A DNA stretch of 15,846 nucleotides, from positions 1 to 15,846 of the forward strand of contig JASFTV010000045.1 of NCBI GenBank assembly GCA_050050615.1, given 5' to 3'. This stretch comes from JASFTV01 sp050050615. Lineage in GTDB: Bacteria > Desulfobacterota > DSM-4660 > Desulfatiglandales > HGW-15. Below are positions 7,801 through 14,888 of this stretch, one piece after another. The translations under genes and the position numbers were made by a program. The notes beneath the pieces are model-generated. The model saw nothing but the letters and a program-made list of their open reading frames with translations, ran no database searches and was not told the origin of the DNA. The first letter of the stretch is position 1; every line of letters begins with the position of its first letter.

Positions 7801-10174
7801 AAAAGGCCATGCCCTGGTCGATAGTCATGGATAGGATGTCGTCTATATTCTTATCCTTGTAACGGATTTCCAGAACCTTCTTCTTGAAACGCCTTCCCTC
7901 GCAGTCCGGGCATGTGATAAAGACGTCGGAGAGGAACTGCATCTCCACTTTTTCAAACCCGGCCCCCTGGCAGGTCTCACATCGACCCCCTGCCACGTTG
8001 AAGGAGAAGTGCCCTGGCTGGAGCCTCCGGGCGCGGGCGGCACCCGTTTTTGCGAGGAGGCGACGAATGGGGTCCATGGCCTTGATATACGTGAGGGGGT
8101 TGGCCCTGGGAGTCCGCCCGATGGGCCGCTGATCGACAAGGACCACATTGTCGACCTTTTCCGACCCTTGGATCGAGGTGTAGCGACCGGGTCGGCCCTG
8201 GGGGTCTCCCTTCAATCGCTTGAGGCCCTTGTAGAGGACCTCTTCCGCAAGGGTCGACTTGCCAGAACCTGAAACCCCTGTGAGGCACACAAAGAGACCC
8301 AGGGGAACCTTGACCTCGATTCGCTTCAGGTTGTTTTCAGCGGCTCCCTTGATCAGGAGCCACCGCCCTTTCCTGGGCTTTCGTCGTGTGGCGGGGACAG
8401 GGATGAAGCGCTTGCCCTTGAGGTATTGCCCGGTCAGGGAGCGTGTGACCTTCATCGTGGGACCGAAGTACATGACCTCTCCGCCCTTTTCTCCGGCTCC
8501 CGGTCCCAGGTCCAGAAGGAGGTCGCTCTGGCTGATAATCTCGGGGTCGTGCTCCACAACAACGACGGTGTTCTGAAGGTCCCTAAGGCCCTTGAGGATT
8601 CGGATCAGGCGATGGTTGTCCCGGGGGTGCAGGCCGATACTCGGCTCATCCAGGATATAGAGGCTGTTGACCAGAGAGGAGCCCAGAGCGGAGGTGAGGG
8701 CCACGCGTTGTACTTCACCACCGGAAAGGGAACGTGACTGGCGATCCAGGGTGAGATACTCGAGGCCCACCTCCTGGAGGTAATGGAGCCGGCTGCGGAT
8801 TTCGTCAAGGATGAGTTGCGCGGCCTTGTCCTCTGACGGAACCTGAAGGTTTTCAAAGAACTCAGCCGCTCCCGCTACACTCAGGGCATAGACCTGGCCG
8901 ATGTTTAACCTGCCCACACGATACAGGAGCGTATCTTCCTTGAAACGCGTGCCGCCACAATCGGGGCAGGTCACGGTGCTTCTGTAGCGGGAGAGATAGA
9001 CCCGGACATGCATCTTGTAGGTCTTGGTCTCGAGCCAACTGAAGAAGCCCCGGATGCCGTAATAGTAATCGTCTCCTTCGATGATGGCCCTTTTCTGGGC
9101 GCGAGAGAGCGCTTGAAAAGGGACATGCATGGGGATCTTCTTGCGCCTGCAAAAGGCCCTCAGATCATCGTACTCGAGGCGGTCCTCCTTACGCCCTCCC
9201 CAGGGCTTGATTGCTCCCTCCGCAAGGGAAAGCGAGGGATTCGGGATCACGAGATCCAGGTCGATGTCCAAATTCCGACCGAAGCCGCGACATGTCTCAC
9301 AGGCCCCGATGGGGCTGTTGAAGGAGAAGAGGTTAGGGAGGGGGCCCCTGTAAGGAATGTTGCATTCAGCGCATTCAAGTCTGTTGCTGAAGGAAAGGTG
9401 ATTTTCTCGCCTTTCCACCTTGCCCGGGTGTGATCGTTTTTGGGGAGGTTTGGTCCACAGGTCCAAGCGTCCTCCCCCAAAACGAAAGGCCTGTTCCAGG
9501 GAATCCACAATCCTCTTACGATCAGAGACCTGGAAGAAGAGCCGGTCTACGACCACATGGATTTCCTGATCTCCGTCTTCGGGCTCCCATTTCTCTATTC
9601 GCCTGATCTGACCGTCCTGGTAGAGACGGCCAAAGCCCGTTCGACCTAGATCTTTCAGCCATTGATCTGGAGGAGCACCGTTCGCTGAAGAGGGGAAGGT
9701 GATGATGACTTCGGTTCCTTGGGGGAGGCTTAGGAGTTTTTCCCAAATATGCTCTGGGGTTTCGGGGAACACAGGTTTGCCACACCCCTTGCAGTGGAGC
9801 TGGCCTACACGGGCATAGAGGAGTTTGACGTAATCGGTGAGTTCCGTCATCGTGCCCACGGTAGAGCGGGCGGTACGCACCGGGTCCTTCCGGTCGATGG
9901 CGATGGCAGGGGGGATATTTTCGATCCGATCCACCTGCGGTCGGTCCATGCGTTCCATGAACTGACGGGCGTAAGGAGAGAAGGTCTCAACGTATCGGCG
10001 CTGCCCCTCCGCGTACAGCGTATCAAAGGCAAGAGATGACTTTCCAGAACCGCTCAACCCGGTGATGACAGTGATGCGGTTCAGAGGGATTTCCAGATCC
10101 AGGTTCTTCAGATTATGTTGACGGGCACCCTTGATGCGGATGACCTCGGGATTCGGGTTCCTTTTACTCATCAT
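4835..10174 (-). CDS. uvrA: Double-length UvrA: tandem fusion of two complete excinuclease subunit A proteins
   Basis: UvrA is the damage-sensing ATPase of nucleotide excision repair; it works as a dimer and loads UvrB. This 1779-residue product is about twice the usual 940 and holds two whole copies, about 1-920 and 957-1779, joined by a short linker (around 920-955). All four Walker A lysines are present in GSGKS motifs: K45, K639, K992 and K1483. All four LSGGE signatures and DEPT/DEPS Walker B motifs are intact. Both copies keep the zinc modules: C268/C271/C292/C295 and C732/C735/C755/C758 in copy 1, C1200/C1203/C1224/C1227 and C1576/C1579/C1599/C1602 in copy 2. The putative UvrB-binding and insertion region (about 120-260 and 1070-1195) differs most between copies. 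The start is one of TTG 10177, ATG 10174 or ATG 10171, none with a clear ribosome site; an in-frame TAG precedes the TTG. Confidence 0.96.
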   Translation of the reverse strand: MMSKRNPNPEVIRIKGARQHNLKNLDLEIPLNRITVITGLSGSGKSSLAFDTLYAEGQRRYVETFSPYARQFMERMDRPQVDRIENIPPAIAIDRKDPVRTARSTVGTMTELTDYVKLLYARVGQLHCKGCGKPVFPETPEHIWEKLLSLPQGTEVIITFPSSANGAPPDQWLKDLGRTGFGRLYQDGQIRRIEKWEPEDGDQEIHVVVDRLFFQVSDRKRIVDSLEQAFRFGGGRLDLWTKPPQKRSHPGKVERRENHLSFSNRLECAECNIPYRGPLPNLFSFNSPIGACETCRGFGRNLDIDLDLVIPNPSLSLAEGAIKPWGGRKEDRLEYDDLRAFCRRKKIPMHVPFQALSRAQKRAIIEGDDYYYGIRGFFSWLETKTYKMHVRVYLSRYRSTVTCPDCGGTRFKEDTLLYRVGRLNIGQVYALSVAGAAEFFENLQVPSEDKAAQLILDEIRSRLHYLQEVGLEYLTLDRQSRSLSGGEVQRVALTSALGSSLVNSLYILDEPSIGLHPRDNHRLIRILKGLRDLQNTVVVVEHDPEIISQSDLLLDLGPGAGEKGGEVMYFGPTMKVTRSLTGQYLKGKRFIPVPATRRKPRKGRWLLIKGAAENNLKRIEVKVPLGLFVCLTGVSGSGKSTLAEEVLYKGLKRLKGDPQGRPGRYTSIQGSEKVDNVVLVDQRPIGRTPRANPLTYIKAMDPIRRLLAKTGAARARRLQPGHFSFNVAGGRCETCQGAGFEKVEMQFLSDVFITCPDCEGRRFKKKVLEIRYKDKNIDDILSMTIDQGMAFFEDQPALINALEPLAEVGLGYMRLGQPINTLSGGEAQRLKLSQYLRTNQGQPRLFIFDEPTTGLHFEDTRRLMAALQKLVDRGNTVLVIEHNMDVVKTADWVIDLGPEGGQAGGRVVVAGPPEKVAGHKTSHTGAFLKKYLQTHGRLGLEPASTGAPFPVSSRITPEIVVKGAKEHNLKDLSLTIPRKQLVVVTGVSGSGKSTLIFDILFAEGQRRYLESLAPYVRQYVRVLERPEVDAVSGLSPTVAIQQRIASASQRSTVATLTETYHFLRLLFSKLGAQHCPGCGRKLSAQNPGEILAQIQDRYESRKALLLAPKVAGRKGFHKELLARALKKGYREARIDGQVVPLTEDMALSRYHEHNIDLVVGRLPGRDLQRMVTQALQEGGGNLILIDQSGHEEIFSLKGICPLCGIGLQPLDPRLFSFNSRQGACVRCDGLGRIGSSNNHRPTICPRCQGSRLKPQALSVKVHGYSIWDTVRRPAKAVYEILKRFTFAGDEAPIALPIMSEILSRLSFLNRLGLSYLSLSRSGDTLSGGEAQRIRLAAQLGSNLTGVSYILDEPTIGLHPRDNRILLGALRELKDRGNSVLVVEHDEETIREADHIVDLGPGAGQAGGQLVGSGTLAELKKISASVTGAFFDGHPHEMTSHLRPYKNQPVLRVLGATEHNLKEIDIDFPVGSLICVTGVSGSGKSTLLKETLYKGLLNRLLKRRDFAGACKGIEGWEALDRVLEVDHSPIGRTPRSVPASYVGFLPEIRKLLAMTPRARARGYRPGRFSFNLGGGRCEACKGHGSIKVVMSFLPDVYVHCDACDGKRFNHETLDITYKTKSIAEILDFTFEEAVDFFAAIPAIRRAVDMVCRIGLGYIRLGQPSPTLSGGEAQRIKLAEELAKPSRGRTLYILDEPTTGLHIADVQNLVGVLQALVDQGNTVAVIEHNMELIKEADYVIDLGPEGGDGGGCVVATGSPPEIVAHQNGSYTAKYLKKYLNA

Positions 10175-10185
10175 CAACTAATATA

Positions 10186-10261
10186 ATCACTAAAACGGGA
10201 AAACATGGAAGCACGAAAAAGAAAATGATTTGGTGTTTTGTAGATTCTCCGTTTTCGTGAT
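10186..10261. repeat. Octamer array and 13-bp inverted repeat between uvrA and the AarF-family gene
   Basis: The plus strand shows 8-base units in phase from 10187: TCACTAAA, ACGGGAAA, ACATGGAA, GCACGAAA. In addition, ATCACTAAAACGG (10186-10198) is the reverse complement, with one mismatch, of CCGTTTTCGTGAT (10249-10261), enclosing 50 bases. It fills most of the 89-base gap, just upstream of uvrA. The minus-strand RNA could form a long stem, but there is no T-run, so it is not a classical terminator. Confidence 0.5.
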
Positions 10262-10266
10262 GGATT

Positions 10267-11961
10267 TTACATCCGGCCCCGCCTGAGGATAGACACGAGA
10301 AGCCAGAAGCCCATAACGCCGGCAACGACGTATCCGGCAAGACCAATGAGCGGCACGTCATGCCATTTTGGAGGGATGTCGGCATGGATGACGAGAGAGG
10401 AACCTATGATCAGGGAGGCGATGACAACGGCAAAAGCGAGCCGGTTGCTGGTCCGATCCAGGGTTGTGAGTAAGGGCTCGAGCCCCTTGTGCTCAAAACC
10501 GATCTTGAGTTTCCCTTGTCTTGCCAGTTTCAGGGTCGCCTGTATGTCATTAGGAATCGTTTTGGCCAGACGGATGAGCTGGGCGCTGTAACCGATGAGG
10601 TCTTCGGCGAGTCGGCGAGGCTGCAATCGCTCTCTCTGGACTCGCCCGACAAAGGGGGCCGCCCTTTCAATGATATCGAAATCCGGATCCAGTCCGCGAC
10701 CCAGGCTCTCCAATGCGTTAAAGACCTTTATAAGAAACAAGATGTCCGGCGGCAGGCGGAGATGGTGTCTGGATGCCATGTCGAAAAGTTGGTGAATGAG
10801 TTTCCCAAACTCCAGTTCTTTAAGAGGCTTGTAAAAGTGCCTGTCCATGAACTCGCTCACATCGCGCTCGAGGACGTGGCGATCAGGTTCCGTGTCCCAC
10901 AACGTGATGGTCAAGAGGGCGTCCGTCACGGCTGAAGCATCCCGTTTTGCGAGACCCATCAACAGGTCGGCGAGGTCTTCCCGGCTTTCACGGTCCAGGC
11001 GGCCCACCATGCCCATATCGAGAAAGCAGATGACGTTTTGCGGCAGAATCAGGAGATTTCCAGGATGGGGATCGGCGTGAAAGAAGCCATGCACGAATAT
11101 CTGCTTGAGGATCAGATCGCCGCCGCGATGGGCGATCTCGGCCAGATCGTAACCGCGGCTTCGGAGAAGATCCAGAGAGGAAGATTTGATGCCGTCGATA
11201 TACTCCATGGTGAGCACCCTTGACGTGGTGGCTTCCCTGAAAACCTTGGGAACATAGACGTCGCGGTCGTCAAGGAAGAGAGAGGCGAAGTGTTCCATGT
11301 TGACCGCCTCAACGGTGTAGTCCAGCTCCCTTCCCATAATGTGGGCGAATTCTTCGACGATTCTGGTCGGCCGGTGGAAGTCCCAGCCCTCGAGGTGCTT
11401 TTCCATCAGGGTGGCGAGATGGAAGAGAATCTCTAGGTCCACTTCCACGGTTCGTCTTATCCCGGGTCGCTGAATCTTGATTGCGACCGGCTCACCGTCG
11501 GCGAGGTGGGCGAGGTGGACTTGGCCGATGGATGCCCCTGCCAACGCATCCTTATCAACCTCTCGGAACACTTCTGATTGGGTGCCCTTGAGTTCCGCAG
11601 CAAGGACCTTTTCCACGTCCTCATAAGGAACGGGGGGGACCTCATCTTGAAGCTTGGTCAGTTCATGAATAAAATCATCGGGCAGCAGATCGGCCCGGGC
11701 ACTGAGTACCTGTCCGAGCTTGATAAACGTGGGCCCCAGCTCTTCGAGGGCCATACGCAGACGCTCCGGTCTTGAGAGGGCTTCCAGCCTCTCCCGGTCC
11801 TTGCCGGAAAAGACGCGCCGGCCCAAATCCAGGTACTGTTCAATTTTGAGACTGTTAATAACGTCACCAAAACCGAACTTAAACAAGACAGTCAGGATCT
11901 CTACGTAACGCTCCATGTGGCGATACGTTCGACCAATGGCGCCTATTTTGCGGATCATCAT
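10267..11961 (-). CDS. AarF/ABC1/UbiB-family atypical kinase-like protein
   Basis: The 564-residue protein belongs to the UbiB family of membrane-associated kinase-like ATPases, usually linked to isoprenoid quinone biosynthesis or lipid handling. Family motifs are in order: the KxGQ motif in GPTFIKLGQVLSARADLLP (about 76-94), the Ala-rich loop GASIGQVHLA (142-151), the ATP-site lysine in VAIKIQRP (K162), the catalytic-loop segment FFHADPHPGNLL (293-304) and the metal-binding DMG (D315). Two C-terminal hydrophobic segments (about 508-526 and 538-558) should anchor it in the membrane. AGGAG lies nine bases before ATG 11961; ATG 11958 is also possible. It stands alone, with 89 bases to uvrA and 134 to the gene upstream. 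In a probable anaerobe the quinone would be menaquinone, but the role is inferred only from the family, so no symbol is assigned. Confidence 0.92.
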   Translation of the reverse strand: MMIRKIGAIGRTYRHMERYVEILTVLFKFGFGDVINSLKIEQYLDLGRRVFSGKDRERLEALSRPERLRMALEELGPTFIKLGQVLSARADLLPDDFIHELTKLQDEVPPVPYEDVEKVLAAELKGTQSEVFREVDKDALAGASIGQVHLAHLADGEPVAIKIQRPGIRRTVEVDLEILFHLATLMEKHLEGWDFHRPTRIVEEFAHIMGRELDYTVEAVNMEHFASLFLDDRDVYVPKVFREATTSRVLTMEYIDGIKSSSLDLLRSRGYDLAEIAHRGGDLILKQIFVHGFFHADPHPGNLLILPQNVICFLDMGMVGRLDRESREDLADLLMGLAKRDASAVTDALLTITLWDTEPDRHVLERDVSEFMDRHFYKPLKELEFGKLIHQLFDMASRHHLRLPPDILFLIKVFNALESLGRGLDPDFDIIERAAPFVGRVQRERLQPRRLAEDLIGYSAQLIRLAKTIPNDIQATLKLARQGKLKIGFEHKGLEPLLTTLDRTSNRLAFAVVIASLIIGSSLVIHADIPPKWHDVPLIGLAGYVVAGVMGFWLLVSILRRGRM

Positions 11962-11991
11962 GGGAAAACTCTCCTGAGTGCTTCGACTCGC

Positions 11992-12009
11992 AAATACCGT
12001 ACCGTATTT
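11992..12009. promoter_or_regulatory. Small dyad upstream of the AarF-family gene
   Basis: AAATAC and GTATTT enclose six bases, and the centre repeats TACCG. It lies about 30 bases before the start codon of the AarF-family gene and could be an operator. Nothing else supports it. Confidence 0.2.
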
Positions 12010-12095
12010 CTATTTGGGCGAGCTGTGTGATAGTCCATACAGCACTTCGCCCTGAGTGAATGAATACGTCGTCATCGAATTTATGGATCGAGGCA

Positions 12096-13253
12096 CTACG
12101 CTTCAAGGGCGTGCCTGAAATCGTCGATAAGATCTTGCGTCGATTCTATGCCCACAGACAATCGAATCAAGCTGTCCGAGATGCCCAGGCGACGTCGCTC
12201 TTCAGGCGCCATACCAGAATGAGATGTCGTCGCCGGCCTTGTCACCAGGGTTTCGATGCCTCCAAGGCTGGGCGCAATGATGGGCAGAGCCGTGTTTTGC
12301 ATGAAACGCTCCGCAGCTTCCACACCGCCTTTCATTTCGAAACTCAGCATCCCGCTGAAACCGTTGAAGAGTTTCCGCGCCCTCAGGTGGGCAGGATGGC
12401 TTTCGAGGCCCGGATAGTTGACCTTTGCAACGGCGGGGTGAGCTTCCAGAAATCGTGCTATTTTGAGGGCACTCTCATTCTGGTACATCATTCGTACAGC
12501 AAGGGTCTTCATGCCCCGGTGAAGCAGGAAACAGGCATGGGGGTCGAGGGACCCACCCAGGTGATTGAGTTTGTGGGTGATTTTTTCGATTAAATCGGCG
12601 CGGCCGATGATGGCCCCGGCTACAATATCCGAATGGCCGTTGATGTACTTGGTGCAGCTGTGGATCGAGAGGTCGAATCCCTGCTCAGGGGGCCTGAAAT
12701 TGATGGGACTCGCAAAGGTGTTGTCTATGATCGAAACGAGGCCGTGAGCTTTGGCGAAAGCAACCACTGCCCCGAGATCGGCTACCTGGAGGAGGGGATT
12801 GGTCATGGTTTCAACATAGATCGCCTTGGTATTGGATTTCAACTTGGCTTTCCAGGACCCTGTATCCTCGCCTTCAATAAAGTCATAGGATATGTGCAAG
12901 CCCGGCAGATCCCTTGTGAGGAAATCGTGGGTCCCGCCGTAGAGACAGTCCTGGGAGAGGAAATGATCCCCCGATGAGAGCATGGTCAAAAGGGTCGTTG
13001 AGATCGCTGCCATACCGCTGGCCGTGACGAGAGCCGCCTCAGCATTTTCCAGGGCCGCCAGCTTCTGATGGAGGGCAGCGTGGTTCGGGGTGTTGTTCAG
13101 GCGAATATATCTGAGGTCGTCGTAGCTTGTTTCCCCCCGGTACTCAAACATAGCAGATTGAAAGATGGGCATGCTGACGGCTCCCTCGATGAGCGGTTCG
13201 GGTTCACCAGCATGGATCAGCTTGGTCTCAAGATGCTCGTATTGCTTGGACAT
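12096..13253 (-). CDS. PLP-dependent trans-sulfuration enzyme (cystathionine synthase/lyase or methionine gamma-lyase type)
   Basis: The 385-residue product is a Cys/Met-metabolism PLP enzyme of aspartate aminotransferase fold. ETKLIHAGEPEP at the N-terminus is typical. Cofactor residues are visible: the phosphate-side RLNN (R51), GMAAIS (80-85), the ring-stacking tyrosine in LYGGTH (Y105), D177 in DNTFASP and the Schiff-base lysine K202 in SCTKYINGHSD. The C-terminal SLGGIETLVTRPATTSHSGM binds the substrate carboxylate. Members make or cleave cystathionine, or eliminate methanethiol from methionine; by eye I cannot choose. The open frame extends 25 codons further upstream, but AAGGAG nine bases before ATG 13253 and the family N-terminus support this start. 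No sulfur-assimilation genes adjoin. A dyad just upstream may be its operator. Confidence 0.92.
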   Translation of the reverse strand: MSKQYEHLETKLIHAGEPEPLIEGAVSMPIFQSAMFEYRGETSYDDLRYIRLNNTPNHAALHQKLAALENAEAALVTASGMAAISTTLLTMLSSGDHFLSQDCLYGGTHDFLTRDLPGLHISYDFIEGEDTGSWKAKLKSNTKAIYVETMTNPLLQVADLGAVVAFAKAHGLVSIIDNTFASPINFRPPEQGFDLSIHSCTKYINGHSDIVAGAIIGRADLIEKITHKLNHLGGSLDPHACFLLHRGMKTLAVRMMYQNESALKIARFLEAHPAVAKVNYPGLESHPAHLRARKLFNGFSGMLSFEMKGGVEAAERFMQNTALPIIAPSLGGIETLVTRPATTSHSGMAPEERRRLGISDSLIRLSVGIESTQDLIDDFRHALEA

Positions 13254-13273
13254 GATGGTCTTCTCCTTGCTTG

Positions 13274-13296
13274 CATAGTTTACTAACTTAACTATG
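13274..13296. promoter_or_regulatory. Operator-like 7-bp dyad upstream of the trans-sulfuration gene
   Basis: CATAGTT (13274-13280) and AACTATG (13290-13296) are perfect inverted arms with a 9-base spacer. The site lies directly upstream of the ribosome site of the trans-sulfuration gene, in AT-rich sequence where a promoter is expected. A repressor site is plausible; the regulator is unknown. Confidence 0.35.
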
Positions 13297-13303
13297 AAAT
13301 GTT

Positions 13304-13388
13304 TTATGCGGCAAAGCATAAGGCACAAGGTACAAGGTACTGAGTTGCCAAAGAATTGGCAGTCCTTATGCCCTATGCCTTGTGTCTG
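13304..13388. repeat. Inverted heptamer arrays around a small hairpin
   Basis: Units AAGGCAC, AAGGTAC, AAGGTAC run from 13320 to 13340. On the other side the complementary type CCTTATG, CCCTATG, CCTTGTG runs in phase to about 13384. Between them TGCCAA-AGAA-TTGGCA (13346-13361) is a perfect hairpin. A second hairpin, TTATGC with GCATAA, lies at 13304-13321. There is no T-run, so this is not a standard terminator. It occupies the gap between the deformylase and trans-sulfuration genes. Confidence 0.55.
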
Positions 13389-13429
13389 GCGTCATTTCAA
13401 GACATATCGGCTCTCAGAAGGGTGGTCTT

Positions 13430-13942
13430 TCAAGATGGCTCCGAGTTCAGAGATCGCTTTTGGCTCTTGAGGGCTAAGGATTGCCCATCAAGCGCTCTTG
13501 CAACTGCGAGGATGCCGTCCAAATGATCATACTCGTGTTGCAGTAACTCAGACAGGTCATCTTGAAGTATCATGGACTGGTCTTCCCAGTCCAAGTTTTT
13601 GTAACTGATGGTGCAGCTTTTGTGTCTTTTGACTCTCACCAAAAGATCTGGAAAGGACATACAGTCATCCCATAGGGTGATCATTTCATCGCTCTTGTCC
13701 GTCAATACAGGATTGATAAAGAGGACGGGTTCATCAATGAACATGTAAATCAGACGTTTCATGACCCCAATTTGGGGTGCTGTTATAGCCCTCCCTGAGC
13801 TATGTTTTTTTCTGAAATATAGAAGTGTATCATGGAGGTCCCGCACCACGCCAGCCATAGACGCCAGCTCGTCTTCTTCTACGGGCTCTGATAGCTCATA
13901 AAGCTTTGGATTGCCAAGGAGCAGGATTTCTTTTACCGCCAT
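13430..13942 (-). CDS. def: Peptide deformylase family protein with altered motifs
   Basis: Peptide deformylase removes the N-formyl group from nascent proteins using a metal held by one Cys and two His. This 170-residue protein has the family length and keeps the ligands: C94, and H136 and H140 in QHEYDHLDG with catalytic E137. The other two motifs are off consensus. Motif 1, normally GxGxAAPQ, reads GRAITAPQ (residues 50-57), and motif 2, normally EGCLS, reads DDCMS (92-96). The metal site therefore looks intact but the substrate loops differ. It may be a secondary deformylase or a deformylase-like protein rather than the main enzyme; no fmt gene is adjacent. GAGGTGGA about seven bases before the ATG supports the start. 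The large palindrome lies about 95 bases upstream. Confidence 0.85.
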   Translation of the reverse strand: MAVKEILLLGNPKLYELSEPVEEDELASMAGVVRDLHDTLLYFRKKHSSGRAITAPQIGVMKRLIYMFIDEPVLFINPVLTDKSDEMITLWDDCMSFPDLLVRVKRHKSCTISYKNLDWEDQSMILQDDLSELLQHEYDHLDGILAVARALDGQSLALKSQKRSLNSEPS

Positions 13943-14037
13943 AATGAATCCACCTCATTCCTTACTCTCGAGTCTGCCTGTTATCCAAAGGTCTTTTACT
14001 GAGGAGTTCATCAGTTAGTGGACATCATTCTGTCGTG

Positions 14038-14210
14038 TTGATGCCTTTTCTTCAGTACCGAGGCTCCCGGGCTGGTCTTTTCTACGACTTATCTGCGGGG
14101 GATTCTTGCCCCCTCCGCATTCTCCGCCTACGGCGGAGCTGCGGTCTCCCCCACTGATAAGCCGTGAAAAGACGGCACCCTCCCACCAGGCACTTCAGAA
14201 AAGGCATCAA
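14038..14210. repeat. 173-bp imperfect palindrome with perfect 14-bp ends (MITE-like or structured element)
   Basis: The outer arms TTGATGCCTTTTCT (14038-14051) and AGAAAAGGCATCAA (14197-14210) are perfect inverted repeats. Further inward, paired blocks keep register: GTCTTTTC (14075-14082) with GAAAAGAC (14166-14173), CTTATC (14088-14093) with GATAAG (14156-14161), and GGGGGA (14097-14102) with TCCCCC (14147-14152). The centre is a strong hairpin, CTCCGCC-TAC-GGCGGAG (14122-14138), flanked by CCGCA and TGCGG. No open frame of note and no obvious target-site duplication. Its left arm recurs at 15784-15846. It fills nearly half of the 373-base gap between the deformylase and methyltransferase genes; the rest holds the deformylase leader and the octamer array at 14282-14310. 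Confidence 0.75.
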
Positions 14211-14281
14211 CCCTCCAATATCGGGTGAGAAATGGTTCTATTAGTAAGTGGGCCGGGATTCATGAAAACCACTGGGCCAGT

Positions 14282-14310
14282 ATTCCCTCACTCCAAAATT
14301 CCAGCATTCC
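14282..14310. repeat. Octamer array (ATTCC every 8 bp)
   Basis: ATTCC, ACTCC, ATTCC, ATTCC are spaced by exactly three bases each, a period of 8 bp over four units, ending six bases from the methyltransferase stop codon. Confidence 0.5.
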
Positions 14311-14315
14311 GACAT

Positions 14316-14855
14316 CTACATTGGTTTCCGGCAGACGGTTTGTGCAATCGCCCTTTTGGGGTTTCCCAAAATTCCTTCAAAGTAATGCAGGATATACCAG
14401 TCTTCAAACCATTCGGACAATTCCCCGCGCTTTAGTAAGTAATCTGGATTATAGGGCTTGCCGAATTGGGGCTGGTCTACGGTAAAGGTCTCATAGACGA
14501 GAATGCCTTGATTTCGAAGCGCTTTCTTGATGCACGGGATCAGAGGGCGGTGAAGGTACTGAAAAACAAGAATGGCACCGTAAGCTTCCTCATGCAAGGG
14601 ATTTTCGCTCGCCTTTTCTAGATCCACACGCCAGAGCTTAACTTCCACCCCGCTTTTCTCTGCCAGAGTCTTGGCCCTTTGCAATGCCTCATTTGCTAAG
14701 TCCGCCAAAACCACTTGAAGACCTTTTGTTGCCAGAAATATTCCGTTGTGGCCGTTGCCACAGGCGAGATCCAACACGGGTCCGTTGAGCGCGTCTTTCG
14801 TAAAAAGGTTCAGATGATCCAGGATTAACGACGCAGGGTGCAATGCCTCTTTCAC
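14316..14855 (-). CDS. Class I SAM-dependent methyltransferase (TehB-like)
   Basis: The 179-residue protein has the SAM-binding motif I VLDLACGNGHNGIFLA (about residues 27-42), a motif II acidic position (VVLADLANEALQRAK), DLEK after strand 3 and YGAILVFQYLHRP at motif IV. The C-terminal half has YETFTVDQPQFGKPYNPDYLLKRGEL, a pattern found in small TehB-like methyltransferases. The substrate cannot be told. The start is GTG at 14855, supported by GGAGG nine bases upstream; the next candidate starts would cut into the domain. It follows the flavin reductase gene by 33 bases on the same strand, which suggests one transcript. The pair is flanked on both sides by copies of the palindromic element. 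Confidence 0.85.
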   Translation of the reverse strand: MKEALHPASLILDHLNLFTKDALNGPVLDLACGNGHNGIFLATKGLQVVLADLANEALQRAKTLAEKSGVEVKLWRVDLEKASENPLHEEAYGAILVFQYLHRPLIPCIKKALRNQGILVYETFTVDQPQFGKPYNPDYLLKRGELSEWFEDWYILHYFEGILGNPKRAIAQTVCRKPM

Positions 14856-14888
14856 GAGGGACAGCCTCCAGGGTCTTAAGGTGATACT

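Noticed and set aside
13254..13328. 25-residue N-terminal extension of the trans-sulfuration enzyme
   Set aside because: It would run through the operator-like dyad, lacks a ribosome site and adds residues not seen in the family; the ATG at 13253 has a good ribosome site.
13254..13429. SAM or other riboswitch upstream of the trans-sulfuration gene
   Set aside because: The leader is short and made of repeats and simple hairpins; none of the conserved riboswitch cores was found.
14225..14485. 86-residue plus-strand open frame over the methyltransferase 3' end
   Set aside because: It is mostly antisense to the methyltransferase, has no ribosome site and no family resemblance.
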